From: Poa pratensis
Lineage: Eukaryota; Streptophyta; Magnoliopsida; Poales; Poaceae
Length of the DNA: 64,000 nucleotides
NCBI GenBank assembly: GCA_947311845.1
Contig: CAMZMU010000111.1
Coordinates: 28,703,480 to 28,767,479 of the forward strand
Reading direction: 5' to 3'
This document shows, in pieces, positions 11,327-23,049 of this stretch (the stretch's first letter is position 1; every line of letters begins with the position of its first letter). The translations under genes were made by a program, and so were the position numbers. Below the pieces are notes generated by a model. It worked only from the letters and a program-made list of their open reading frames with translations, searched no databases and was not told the origin of the DNA.

Positions 11327-12919
11327 CTATTCTTCAGATCTTCCTAGTATGGTGGTCGATTTCTTGACCCTCTGCCACTGCGCTGGATGCATTCCCGCGG
11401 AGATTATTGACAGAGCGTCGACGAGCTCTGTCGCATCGTCCTGTCTGTTCTCGATTTCTATCGATTTGAGTTTCTTGCACCAGAAAACAGGTTGTGTCGT
11501 CGATTTACGGCCTTTTGAATGTTGTTGCCCCAGCCTCACCCTACTCTTCTTGGCCGGGCGAGCTAGGAACTGCAGTTCATGCAAGTACAAGGCTCAGAGC
11601 AAGTCAGATTACAGAGGCAAACCAAACCCGAAATGAAGGTAATTATGCATATGCCTATTAATTACCGTGCATCGGTGCAATCCAAGCTTCTCCAGGTTGG
11701 GTGTGCTCCGCAGGATGCTTGACAACGCCTGAAACTTGAGTCCAACATCACATTCTTCCAGGAGCAGGTTATTCAAGCTATGTAGCACCGGGAATTCCTG
11801 GGGTTCTGCCTCTAGCAATGCCTGGAAAATCTTACAATGAAGACCAGACAGATGTAATCAACAGCGTGAGTCGAACGGGGCGTATTTATGTACCGTCGTC
11901 GTGAATCCGGCCAGATGTAGTTTGGTCACGTTGGGGAGGAGCGCGAGGAAGCCGCGCATGGATTTCAAGAACTCGAGCTTGCGCTTCTTCCGCGCTCGCT
12001 GGTTCCGCTGCCAGTGGAGGGCCGTCTCCGTAAGCCGGATCGACGCTTCGGCCAGTGACGCCAGCGGTTCTGGCCCAGGCGTGGCCTTTCCGGCGCGGCA
12101 GTAGCAGTCCTCACCGTCGTAACGGGTTTCGAGGCGCAGGAAGGCGAGGCGGGGAGCGACGATCCTTAGGTGGGCGCAGGGGCGTGAGCGCCGGGGTTCG
12201 ACGATGGCGAGACTCCTGAGCGTGGGCGAGGCCACAGCAGTGAGCTTGTCCATCAAGCACGACTCGACGTGGAGCTCCTCGAGCACCGGGCAGTGCCTGC
12301 CGAGGTCCTCCACAAAGCCGGCCGTCAGGTCGACGCCGACGAGGCGCAGCGTCGTTAGTCGCCGGGTGAAGCCACTGGCGCACAAGCCGGCGGCCGACAA
12401 GTCCGGGGGGCTGTCGGGGTCGGGGTCCGCGTAGGAGTAGGAGCGGTGTGGCCGCCATCGGACGAAGCAGCTGGGGACGGCGTGTATGTCGACGACAGCC
12501 GGGAAGCGGCTGAGGCCGCGGCGGATCCACCGGTCATAGGTGGCATATCTGCAATCGATGCTGGGGCCGCCGGTGACCATGTGCAGGCGGAAGGCGTCGA
12601 GCTGCGTCTTGGGCGGGATCGACGTAAGCAGGCGGTCGGCGAAGTCCTCGAAGCGCTCCCATTGGTCGCCGGCGAACTCCCGCTCATCGACGGTGGCGCA
12701 TGGCACGTCACGCCAGAGGTGCCTCCACCGCCGCGACAGAACGCTCGTCTGCACGGCCTGCCGTGACCCAAGGGACGAGATTATGCCGTGCAAGAGACAG
12801 TCCGGCAGGTCGCCCAGCCGGTCGGGGGCGTCGACTCGGCGGCGCTTACTGGAGTCCATGCCGACCTGATCCTGATCGTGTTGTCGCACTCGATTCAGGG
12901 CGGCAGCCGCTGGGTTCAT
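11327..12919 (-). CDS. F-box/LRR protein, copy B (intact, 3 exons)
   Basis: Predicted substrate adaptor of an SCF E3 ubiquitin ligase; the target is unknown. Exons: 12919-11894, 11821-11666 and 11569-11327, all phase 0, with GT-AG introns of 72 and 96 nt, giving 474 aa. The F-box spans residues 36-75 (GDLPDCLLHGIISSLGSR ... SVLSRRWRHLWRDV). The middle holds LRR-like segments (LTTLRLVGVDL, LEELHVESC, LRSLAIVEP, VTKLHLAGF). Exon 2 continues with NLEKLGLHRC. Exon 3 has a basic linker and an FBD-like tail (CKKLKSIEI...MHPAQWQRV). The start is set at MNPAAAA because that leader is also present in copy D; the alternative is MDSSKRRRV at 12859. The only one of four local copies with an open frame throughout. 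Confidence 0.85.
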
Positions 12920-13198
12920 ATGGAAGGGAGAGCCGGAGAGGCCTATCCGCCTATGTATCCGTCACCGTCCAGGAGTCGAATACATACCCCTCTTGGGACG
13001 CATCCCTTTATTTCCCGCCATTTTACAGCTTACGGTAGTATTTTGCCTGTGCTGAAATACGACAGTATTTCGAACCGGGCTATCACTAATTGTTGCGTTA
13101 ATTTTTCCGGCAAATTCGACCAGGAAACGAGCGACTAGGTATTCTAAAACTGCAAATCAACTACGTTTAATATTGGATTTTTTTTTTTGATTTTTCAC

Positions 13199-14415
13199 GG
13201 GGGGGGGGGGGCAGATCAACCAAGCATCTGCAGCAGTTTTCCTTGTTGGAAGGGCATCATGAAGGTTAAATGATTTATATATGGAAGGTAGGGGACTGAA
13301 ATTAGAGAATGGTTACCTGGTACGGTTTTGGAAAGATCCCTGGTTGGACAATACTCGTCTGATGGATTCTTACCCTGTCCTTCTTGATATATGTCAGCTG
13401 CAGGATGGAACCTATAAACAGTATGTTGATAGAAACCCGAGTGTTCCTTTTAGGAGAAGGTTGTATCAGGCACTACAAGATCAGTGGTTCTTTCTGAGGT
13501 TAAGGATAAGGTGTTCTGGAAGTTGAATACTAATAAGAAATTTACAACCGAATCTGTGTACAATTTCCTGGAAAAACCTTTGAGCGGTCCGAACTATAAA
13601 TGGATTTGGAAATCCAAGATTCCTCTCAAAATAAATTTTTTATGTGGCAATTGATGTATAATGCAATTTTGACCAGAGACAACATGAAAAAACGTAAATG
13701 GTTGGGGAATCCGGCGTGCTCTTTTTGCAAGGAAAAGGAGAGCAGAGATCATCTTATGTTTGGCTGTGCTGCTGCTAAAGTTGTGTGGGGGTGTATTGGG
13801 AATGTCCTGGGAACAAAAACTTGTCCTCGTTCGGTTTGGCAATGTTTTTCCTGGTTTCATCGGTTTTGGTCGGGGGGACAGAAGTATTTTACCTTACTTT
13901 TATCGGCAGTTTGCTGGGCTTTATGGTCAATAAGGAACAAGATAACCTTTGAGAACTTTATGCTTTGGTCACCTGTGTCTATTGTGTTCAATGTGTGTGC
14001 TTTGTTGAAACATTGGGCAGGTCTCTACGGAAAGGAGGACAAGGAAGCTATCAAGACGGGGGCAGACCAGTTGGCGCTGAGCACTATGGAGCTGACGAGG
14101 AAGACCCATAAGGCGGCTCGCCTCAACCCTACCATCTTGATGATCACCAATGGATGAGGTCCTGGCGTTTCGTGTTTAGGTGCTGGTGGTTGCCTGCTTT
14201 AGTTGTTTGGTACTCTATGTCGCTCTGTTGGTTTGATGAACTGTTTAGTTTTGCTGTAATAAGATGGCAACAGGTTTTTGCCCCACAGGTTAACTCGAGA
14301 TCGAATTTTCTCAGTGGGTTTCCTGTTGCTGTCCCAGCTCGCTATCCCCTTTTTCGTTTCCTTTCGCAAAACTGTGCTGTAATGAGTTTCGAAACCAAAA
14401 CTTTGTATTTCCGTT
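13199..14415 (+). mobile_element. 5'-truncated LINE, RT C-terminus and zinc-binding domain
   Basis: Non-LTR retrotransposon remnant. 13281-13525 reads GRGLKLENGYLVRFWKDPWL, a typical segment between RT and the zinc-binding region. A frameshift near 13500 leads into 13600-14157 with KIPLKINFFMWQLMYNAI and CSFCKEKESRDHLMFGC, the CxxC...H...C of the zf-RVT domain, then WALWSIRNKITFEN. The stop is at 14155-14157. The 5' side begins after a G13 homopolymer (13199-13211), so most of ORF2 is missing. The 3' side ends near a TTAATGGAAA-like tail. Confidence 0.8.
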
Positions 14416-15540
14416 AAGCAATTAATGGAAATGGGATAACCCGGTTGGAAAATCTGTAGCAGTTTTCAGTGCCTGTGGCAAACGGGCACGCCAAAGGTGC
14501 ACGTCCGCGCAGCACATGGCGATGAGATGGGGAAGGCAGGGGTTCTCCTCTCTGAAGACCACAGCGTTCCTGTGTTTCCACAGGTTCCAAAGGCAGAGCA
14601 GGAAGAAGGTGGACGCCGTGTCGCGAGGAACGGCAGCCAGGGCGCCATACTCCGGAAGCCGCCGGACGTCGGCGTCGGCAGGGAAGATGAAGCCGATTTT
14701 TCTCCAGAACCGGCGAGCAAAGGGGTACTCGAGGAAGATGTGGTTGGCACTCTCGAGTGAGGCGTTGCAGATTGGGTAGCCAGCTTCCTCAGCGGTGAGG
14801 ATGCATTTCTGCAGCAGGGCCTGTCTCGACAGAACGCGCGCCTTGACGAGCAGCCACGCAAAAAACTGGACCTTCGAGGAGGCGTCGTTTTCCCACACAA
14901 AATGCGCGGCGGGATCCTCGACGCCACCCCATGTCATGAGTGCGTAGAGGGCGCCAGAGGGCTTCTTGCGGCGGGACAGTGTGCGGACGTCGCACCCCGC
15001 GACGAGCTCCTTGTCGCGCAGCACAGCAAGCAGCTCACGCCGCTGCCGCTCGGCGACCGTGGTCAGCCGCGGCGCAAGGGATCTTGCAAGGTCGCGCAGC
15101 AGCACGCGTCGGACAGTGGCGTTGCAGTCCAGCGCGTGGGAGAACAGGGCCGGCCAGCGCGCCGCGAACGGCACGGCACCCGTCCAACCAGAACACGGTT
15201 CTGCTCCCATCCCGGACCGCTACCGTCGTGATGTTTCTGTAGAGGGGCATGAGAGCGGCAAGGCGCCCAATGGTGGCCGGCAGATGAGCTCCCCACGATG
15301 GAGCCCCATGCCCAGGTCGGCCAGGGAGCATTGTTGTCGGCATGGAGGCGGTGAACCAGCTTCATTTGCAGACACGTGTTCTTCGTGGCGAGGCACTTGA
15401 TCCCAAGCCCACCTTCGTTCTTTGGGCGGCAGACGGCATCCCAAGCGACGAGGCACTTTGCCCCGGATGCTCGCCCTTGGATGTTCCAAAGGAAAGCGCG
15501 GCGGAGACAGTGAAGCAAGCGGGGCAGGCGTGTACATACT
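14416..15540 (-). mobile_element. 5'-truncated LINE, opposite strand
   Basis: Minus-strand fragments of a second LINE family. 15518-15250 has AFLWNIQGRASGAKCLVAW and CRPKNEGGLGIKCLATKN (end of RT). 15210-14422 has the zf-RVT region (VQFFAWLLVKARVLSRQALL, then WNLWKHRNAVVF). The ~1.1 kb is interrupted by frameshifts near 15200-15350. It meets the plus-strand LINE tail-to-tail at about 14415. No ORF1, endonuclease or catalytic RT core is present. Confidence 0.78.
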
Positions 15541-15659
15541 ACATGGGACTATAGGAGGCTCCACCTCTAGATTTCGCTTTCCTAAAAAAAACTCTAGGGC
15601 AGTTTTCCTAATGCAACGGAGAACAACCCATGCAATTACCAGTGCAACAAGAATCACGA

Positions 15660-16020
15660 TGCAATCCAATATTATTTTTTGACGAACCTCGTCAAGAGGG
15701 CGGGGAGCTCCCGCATTGCATTTAAGAAGAAGAGTTGGTCCAGTTAATAGGGAAACCGGACCAAAAAACCACACAACACACGGTTAATTTAAGGAAAACC
15801 GGCAAAAACCCAAAAATACCCTATAACTAATCAGGGCACATCATCTGAGCCTGACACAAGAGTTCCAAGGCCCAAGGCCAACTGAAACCCCTTGTGCTCA
15901 GCCAGACCAGGCACCGCAGCCACAGGAGCACTCACGCGACAAGAGCAAAACTTGCACCTAGCCTTAATGAAACAGGAATTATACATTAACCTGGATCAAC
16001 TCACAAACTGCCTGCATTGT
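15660..16020 (-). mobile_element. LINE-type 3' end with A-tail
   Basis: On the minus strand the run GGGAGCTCCCCGCCCTCTTG followed by ACGAGGTTCGTCAAAAAAT is the familiar 3' tail of grass LINE-type retroposons. The preceding sequence (15720-16020) is noncoding. The 5' limit is uncertain. Confidence 0.5.
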
Positions 16021-17594
16021 CAACGGCGTGACAGGCAATCCAATATTCTGAGACTTAGCTAAATCTTTAGTGACCGAGAATTCGCAAAACCGTAGCAAAA
16101 TAATGAAACCAATGAGGCCGATAATTGAAAGGATAGATGTAATACGATGAATGACCAGGAAAATAAAATATGTAAGGCGTATATTTTTTCTTACAAGTCA
16201 CTGGATGTTAACTTTGACTAATGTTATAGGGAAAACTATTGTAAACTATTTTAATTATAAAACTATATAGATATAATATAAAAATAAATATCATTATTTG
16301 TTTAACGATATTGAAGTGATATAGTAGATGTTCATCTTTTATATATAACTTTAGTCATATTTACAGTACTTGATATTGACTAAAATTTATACATTCCGAG
16401 GACATACCTATGAAGAAAAGCCATGGTTGCGATGCCGCAGCTGCTTAGGCAGCAACATACACGTTTAGTTTCATTTAGGGCATGTTTGGTAGCCTACAGG
16501 AAAGCACACCAGACCTGCTTGATGCAAAATCCTGATGTTTGGATAACTAACTCTTGGGCCAGGCCAACAATCTAATTAAGACACCTCAGGACCAGGGCCG
16601 CTGGAATAACTTCTAATCAAGGCAAAATCCTGATGTTTGGATAACTACATTGACGTTTTTGTCGAGCTAGGTTTCCAGTTCTACATCCTGATACTGATAC
16701 GTGAGGTCGATTCCGCTCAGTCTACTTAATCTAATAAAGTTCACCTCATGACTTCTAATCATTGCAATAGTGGTTCAATACAAAATAAGCTCTAAACCAA
16801 CAAAAAAAATGCGGACCGATGACGTGTATCCATTCCTGCAATCAGTTTCAACTTAAGGTAACCATTAATTTTCAATTTCGTGTTCATGTTTGAAATTTGT
16901 AGGTGAATCCTAGAATTGATCGCACACAGTCGACCCCTTAAAATTTTCTTTGAGGAGTTGTTTCACCTCGTCATTTCACACAACATGTTGTAAGTTTTTC
17001 ATTCATGTGGTTGCTCAAGGTGTCCATGTTTGTAGCTCATCATGAGGTCTACGTGATCCCGAGTTTCGTTAACCTGAGCATGTCAATTTTGTGCTCAAGT
17101 TTGGATTGTTGTAGCACAATTTCGTGAAATTGATCATATACGGTTGACCGTTTGAAATTTTCTTTGAAGATTAGATTCACCTTACCGTTTCACACAAACG
17201 TTTTATTGTAAGTTCCTCTTTTTGCTAATCATAAGCGAGTCTATCTGTATCTATCTGCTATATTGTTAAATGTTTATGTGTGAGATAAGTTCACCATGTG
17301 GATAAGAGTTTAGAGCACCATCTGTGGAGCATGTAATAAAAATCCAATGTTAGCGTTTCTGCTTAGACTGTTTGAAGTGTATGTGAGTAACCAAACAATG
17401 CGCACAACCAGACTCTAGAGAGCCTAGTTTCAAGGAGCCAAAAAGAGCTGCAGGCTACAAATCACGCCCCTAGCTGTTGTGCCTTTTGGTCCCTTTTTGT
17501 AACATTGCAGATACTTGGCGCGTGCACCCTTGCCCTGTTGATCCTGTTACAACCAACTGTGTAATCTTGATGTGCCCGAAACCTCTCCGTGACA
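16021..17594. other. noncoding AT-rich region, possible MITE-like insert
   Basis: No gene is seen. GGGCATGTTTGGTAGCCT at 16478 faces AGTAACCAAACAATGCGC at about 17385-17402, a weak inverted pair of the kind found in Tourist/hAT-like elements. Two diverged ~85-bp direct copies lie near 16918-17000 and 17130-17215 (both with AAATTTTCTTTGA). No target duplication was confirmed. Confidence 0.3.
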
Positions 17595-18273
17595 CAAGGA
17601 AAAAACATACTGTCAGCGAGACGTCTGCTTCGTCGGATGCTCCCTTGACAATCTCTTCCGGTGATGCGGCTTGCAATCCAAAAACTTGTGCCTAACAATT
17701 TATAGACTTGGAATTTCTCATGCCATCGAACTAGTCAGAGAAAGGAATGTGTCCTTCACTGGATGATATCTTGTTCTAGTCTGAACCAACTAACTTATCT
17801 GCAACTGACTTTTTTGTTCATTACCAGCCAATCAGTTCTTCATACGTACATATTCCTATATACATGAAGAACACAAGCATAAGAAACAATGGAATGTTCC
17901 AAGTCTAGGCCAACCTCTGTCACTGTCTAGTTGACACTGACAGAAAATCACAGGTGCAGGCAGGGCCCTGGGTGCAGGACAGGACCAGTATCATGATAAT
18001 CAATCTGCCTATCGATCACAGAGAAGAAAGAAGATGAATGCATGGATAGAAGAAGAAACATTATAACTCACAACATAATCTGAAAGAAGAAGATTGCTGC
18101 TGCAAATCTGTTTCATGACTGGGATGAACACATCCAAAGTGTGTGCCTTTTGTCTACGGATTAAAATTTCCACTTCCCCTAATCACCAGATTTGTCACAC
18201 GATTAACTAGCAACAGTCACTACTACAAACCATACCCAAGAAGAACAAGATTGATTAGGAGATAATCAATCAA

Positions 18274-18786
18274 TCAAGCATCCCTAGGATCCACCTCTGG
18301 CAGCTCGGCCACCCTCACCATGCTCTGCTCCACGACACCGTTGCCCCTCTTGCAGGACAGCGCGCCGAGACCGAGCCTGGCCCACGCGAAGCGCCTCCGG
18401 CCCTTGGCGGCTTTCTTCCCGTCACCGCGGCCGCCGCCGGTGCTCTTGGTGCAGGCCAGATACGCCGCCAGGAAGGGGTCGTCCTCCGGCCGGACGGCAC
18501 GCGAGACGCACCTCGTTGACGTCCGGCCCGGCGGCGGCGGCACGGACAGCCGCCGCGCCAGCGCCGGCGCCTTCTTCCCGCTGTCTGGCACGCTGCAAGG
18601 TTTGACGGCCGGATCGTACTCCCATGGTAAGACCACGGTGGCCGGCTTCGCCGCCTCCCTCGGGCTCCCCGGCGTGCCACGCGCACCCACGGCCGGCCCC
18701 GAGACCGGCCGCTTCAGCACGCCCTGCTCGTTCTCCCACGAGAAAGGTACGGCCGGCACGGGCGGTAAGGCTTCTTCTTGCCCCAT
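18274..18786 (-). CDS. DUF688-like small basic protein, duplicate 1
   Basis: Single exon, 170 aa, biochemical function unknown. The ATG at 18786 is chosen because the duplicate at 50013 starts at the same codon and the upstream codons lack an ATG in either copy. The N-terminus has VPAVPFSWENEQGVLKRP, resembling the PFxWExxPG motif of plant DUF688-type proteins. A second W-E motif, VLPWEYDPAVKP, follows near residue 52. The middle is Pro/Arg-rich (ARRLSVPPPPGRTSTR), then comes DPFLAAYLACTKST, a Lys/Arg-rich stretch (GDGKKAAKGRRRFAW) and the end VAELPEVDPRDA. No signal peptide or membrane segment. Family assignment rests on the motif only. Confidence 0.72.
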   Translation of the reverse strand: MGQEEALPPVPAVPFSWENEQGVLKRPVSGPAVGARGTPGSPREAAKPATVVLPWEYDPAVKPCSVPDSGKKAPALARRLSVPPPPGRTSTRCVSRAVRPEDDPFLAAYLACTKSTGGGRGDGKKAAKGRRRFAWARLGLGALSCKRGNGVVEQSMVRVAELPEVDPRDA

Positions 18787-19206
18787 ATCTTGTAAGAACA
18801 AAGATACCAGCTATAGCTAGAGCCAACTAATCAACCCCGGCCTGTCAATGGTTTCTTGCTAGCTAGCTTCTCCGACTGTGCTTCTTGCCTTCTTGGTGTG
18901 ACAAAGAAGACGACGACTAAGAAGGTGGTTGGTCTTGAGGAAGTGGACGGGAGGGGAGAGGGCAAAAAATGGATGGATCATCAGGCATCATGCGTCCATA
19001 CATGCCAAACATGTGCATGGACAAATGGAGTTTAGGAGTAGTGGATATTATGCTCCATGGACGGTTATGGTTTTGATTATAGGAGTGGCTAATTACGCAG
19101 GGGCGGCCGGCCAAACGGATGATATTGTATATGTGGACGTGGAGGGAGGCAAATGGTTTGTAGTTTTGTACGTGTAACCATATTCTATTCTTGTACGCAT
19201 TTACTA

Positions 19207-19373
19207 CTCCCTCCGTTTCTTAATATAATGTTTTAGATTTTGTCCACATTCACATGTATCTAAATGTACAAATGTATGTGGACATGTTTTAATATATATG
19301 TACACTCATTTGGGTTTGCACCTAGCCAACATCCGAGTTAGTTAGAACATCTTATATTGTGAAACGGAGGGAG
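19207..19373. mobile_element. Stowaway MITE, only in duplicate 1
   Basis: A 167-bp element with CTCCCTCCGTTTCTTAATAT and the matching inverted end, flanked by TA (19205-19206, 19374-19375). The corresponding place in duplicate 2 (about 50431) has a single TA and no insert, so this element arrived after the duplication. Confidence 0.93.
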
Positions 19374-20028
19374 TAGAAATTAATATCGTACAGATTAACA
19401 CTACAATTTGTGGGTATTGGTATGAAAAGTCCATTTTTTTTAGGAAAATACTATACAAAGGGCAAGGGAATCGATTAGCATATGGGCAAGGCATATTTGT
19501 TGGGGGTAGAGGTGGACTTCAATTTCTATAGTGATGGCTTGACCATGCATATTTCTTTTCTTTTTTTGAAAAGAATGTTGTTGGAGAAGCCCCTACAGCG
19601 GATTTTGTTTTTTTAATGTCTACATAGTAAAAACCTAAAATCTACGTCAGTGGGAATTTAAGCTTGGGTGACTGGTTGTAAATCCACTTCCCTTACCAAC
19701 TGAATTGGGTTCTGTCTTCTAGTTCTCTTTTTCCAACAATCAAAAAAATAAAAATATATACAAATTTTTAGCATAATATATTGATTTAAAATTTGATTTA
19801 GCATAAAAAATGGGTAAACCATTGTATCTAGAACTAAATGATGGACTATTTGGATTAGTTTAATTGCAAAAGGATATGCACATGCATATGTATGTTTGGC
19901 TATTTAATTCCTTTATTCAATCTATATTATGTAGACTTCCATTGCAACTGAAGTTGATCTAGTAATTGAGTAATAACGATTGTGCTAAGTTACAAAGCAA
20001 GAGTCAGAACACGGTCCATGACTTAACC
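19374..20028. other. AT-rich noncoding segment inside the duplication
   Basis: No gene is seen. The right part (from 19450) matches 59222-59786. T-rich tracts and short AT repeats dominate. Confidence 0.5.
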
Positions 20029-20875
20029 ATGTGTCCAAGTTGTTCGCATACTAGCTTGTGGAGCTTTGCTACCGATAGTTTGGTTGCAGAGTTGGTACAA
20101 CGGTTGCAAGGACTAATGAATTTCATTGGAACCTACTCAAGAACGGGAAATTGTTGGTCGATTCTGTGTGTGGAGCCATTGTGCATCAAGATGGTCTAGT
20201 TGATAAAAATAAGAAAATATGAAAAATGAAGCCACCACTAAAAGTTAAAATCTTTGCATGAAACCTTAGGAAAAGAGTAATAGTTACTAATGATAACCTT
20301 GTAAAACGCAACTGACATGGAGTACAACATGTGTATTTTATCAAGCTGAGATAATAAAAAACTTATTCTATATGGCCAGTCATTCATATAGTTTCTAATT
20401 TGTACCCCCAAGTAGCGTTGCCAACATTTTTAGCAACTGGTTACATGGTATTGACCATAAGTATAGAATTCTTCTTAGCGTGGGGGAGCTAGCCCTAATG
20501 TGGTCGCTTTATATATATAGAAATGACAGGGTTTTATAAGGTAAGAATGGTTCTTCAATGCAAGTCATCTAGCGGTCTACACATATGATTCGTTTATGGT
20601 CATCGCTAAACGCGTGGAGTTTCGTGACCTCTTCATGGAGGTGTCTACGTGGTTGGAGGACACGATCAGCTTTTTTAGTGATCTTCAGATTGGCACTACA
20701 ATTTCTTAGGCTTCCTACGAGCTCTCTTTGATCCTTGTAATTTTCATTTTTCTCTTCTTTTGAATTATTTGGCTGTGTGCATCGTTGTTATGTAGATGCC
20801 GAGTGTAACCTGCTATGTATCTTCTGCATGCTGAGTAATAAAATGCCCATTATCAAAGGAGAGTGGAGTTAACCC
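20029..20875 (+). mobile_element. LINE zf-RVT unit 1 of 3 (duplicate 1)
   Basis: Degenerate LINE C-terminus: fragments translate to the KIWKMKAPLKVKIFA type, a zinc-binding CxxCHQDE segment and VANIFSNWLHGIDHKYR, but stops and frameshifts occur throughout. It ends with a 3' sequence, GAGTAATAAAATGCCCATTA, shared by all units. Its start motif (CATACTAGCTTGT...) recurs 1.50 and 3.02 kb downstream. Confidence 0.7.
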
Positions 20876-21531
20876 TTTTTCACATCTGAAGCTTACAAAC
20901 AATTTAAATTAAACCATATTTCTCCCATACATGTCCCTTTTTTCATTTCGTTGTTATGCTTTTAGTTTACGAGTTAACATGAAAAATCATGCATATGTAA
21001 GTGAATAGTTAACAACAAAGCGTTGCCGATAAACTCCTACACCACATCACTGGACGTATCCCCTACTTGCCATGCATTGTCTATTAACATAATAGAATCG
21101 GAGCATCATCTCTGAATCCGTCAGAGTTGGTAGTAATTAGAACTAGCGTGATAGTACATGGCCAAGTCATTGAAGTACAATCCATCTCGTGCTGACCACC
21201 ATGGCGGTGTTGCATTGTTTAGGAATCCATTTCGAGTATTAAGTATGGTGGAGTCGCATATGCCGATGCTTCCAAGGAAGTATATGTGTTTCAACTGCAT
21301 TGCAAAAGCACTTCCAACTAAGAAAACAACTTTTGTTGGTTACTCGCATGATGTGTTGATATGAACTTTGTGGTGACTAAGCTCTACTCCTTACTTGGTT
21401 CATGTTATCAAGATGACTTCCTTATGGATTGTGATATTTCGCCATCTCTCTTCTCACTCTTAAATATGATCACTAGTTCACCACTACATTAATGTTACCG
21501 TAAGATGCATCTACCATGCGACGGATATTAT

Positions 21532-22368
21532 CATGTTGTACAAGTTATTCACATACTAGCTTGTACAGCTTTTCTACCGACAGTTTGGTTGCAGAGTTGG
21601 CACAACTGTTGCAAGGACCAACGAATTTCGTTGGAAAATTTGTTGGTCGATTCTATGTATGGAGGCATTGTGCGTCAAGATGGGCCAGTTGATAATATGG
21701 AAAATGAAGGCACCACTAAAAGTTAAAATATTTGCATGAAACCTTCGAAAAAGAGTAGTTCTTACTAATGATAACCTTGTAAAATGCAACTGACATGGAA
21801 AGTACAAAATGTGTATTTTGTCATCAAGATGAGAAAATTAAACACTTATTCTTTTGATGCAAGTTTACCCGCTCTATATGGTCATTCATTCAAATAGTTT
21901 CTAATTTGTACCCGCCAATTATAGTTGCCAACATTTTTAGCAACTGGTTACATGGTATTGACCATAAGTATAGAGTTATTCTTAGTGTGGGGGCGCTACC
22001 CGTAATATGGTTGCTTGGCTTTGTAGAAATGACAAGATTTTTTAAGGTAAGGACATTTAACTAATGCAAGTCATCTAGCGGTGTACACATATAATTCGTT
22101 TATGGTCATCGCTAAACGCGTGGAGTTTCGTGACCTCTTCATGGAGGTGTCTACATGGTTGGAGGACAAGGTGAGGTTTTTTTAGTGATCTTCCGACTGA
22201 CACTACAATTTCTTAGGCGTCCTACGAGCTCTCTTTGATCCTTGTAATCGCTGTTTTTTTTCCTCATTTTGAATTTTTTGGCTGTGAGCATCGTTGTTAT
22301 GTAGAGGCCGAGTGTAACCTACTATGTAGCTCTTGGATATTGAGTAATAAAATGCCTACTACCAAAAG
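21532..22368 (+). mobile_element. LINE zf-RVT unit 2 of 3 (duplicate 1)
   Basis: Same module as the unit at 20029, beginning near the CACATACTAGCTTGTACAGC stretch and ending at GAGTAATAAAATGCCTACTA. It contains the degenerate zinc-binding region (CVFCHQDEKIKHLFF-like in pieces) and the MVIAKRVEFRDLFMEV segment. Not open. Confidence 0.7.
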
Positions 22369-23049
22369 GTGAGCTCTCAATCACTCGGAGTTGGTGGTAA
22401 TCAAAACTAGCTTGATGGTATAGGGCAGAGTCCCATAAGAAGAGTACACCTCGTGCTGACCACCACAGTGGTGTTGCTTTGTTCGGAAATCCAGTTTGAT
22501 GATCCAGTTCAGTGGAGTCACATATCCTGATGCTTCCAAGTCCTAGGGAGTGTGTGTGCTTCAACTGCATTGCAAAAGCAATTCCAACTAAGGAAACAAC
22601 TTTTGTAGGTTACTCACATGATGTGTTGATATGAACTTGGTGGTGACGGAGCTTTACTCCTTACTTAGTTAAGGTATCAATATGACTTTCTTATGAGTTA
22701 TGATATTGCTCCATCTCTTCTCACTCTTAAATATGATCACTAGTTCACCAGTACATTAATGTTATCGTAAGATGCAACTACCATGCGAGGGATATTATCA
22801 TGGTGTTCAATATTACCACAAAGAACACATGGGGTAGGTCTTTTGGCTAATGTTTCGATTGTATCATGAACCTTCATGGTTTAGTTTATTTACTTGGTCA
22901 CAATTTGAAAGCATTTGCATTCGCCATATCAAATCAAATCATCACTAACATGCATAGTAGATCTTCAGCTCATAGGATCATCGTTTTGTAAAAGCTCTAT
23001 TTGTCAGATGAGGAAAAGGAAACAAGTAGTAAAATAACCATCAGGGAAT

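Noticed and set aside
12355..12771. Additional open frames on both strands over F-box copy B
   Set aside because: Shadow frames in GC-rich coding DNA; the 12919-11894 frame has the F-box and LRR and joins to the next exons.
18274..18801. 175-codon version of the DUF688-like gene
   Set aside because: The five extra codons start at TTG and are not preserved upstream of the duplicate; ATG at 18786 is used.
18422..18826. Overlapping frames on both strands of the DUF688-like genes
   Set aside because: High GC keeps several frames open. The chosen frame alone has the start, length and motifs conserved between duplicates.
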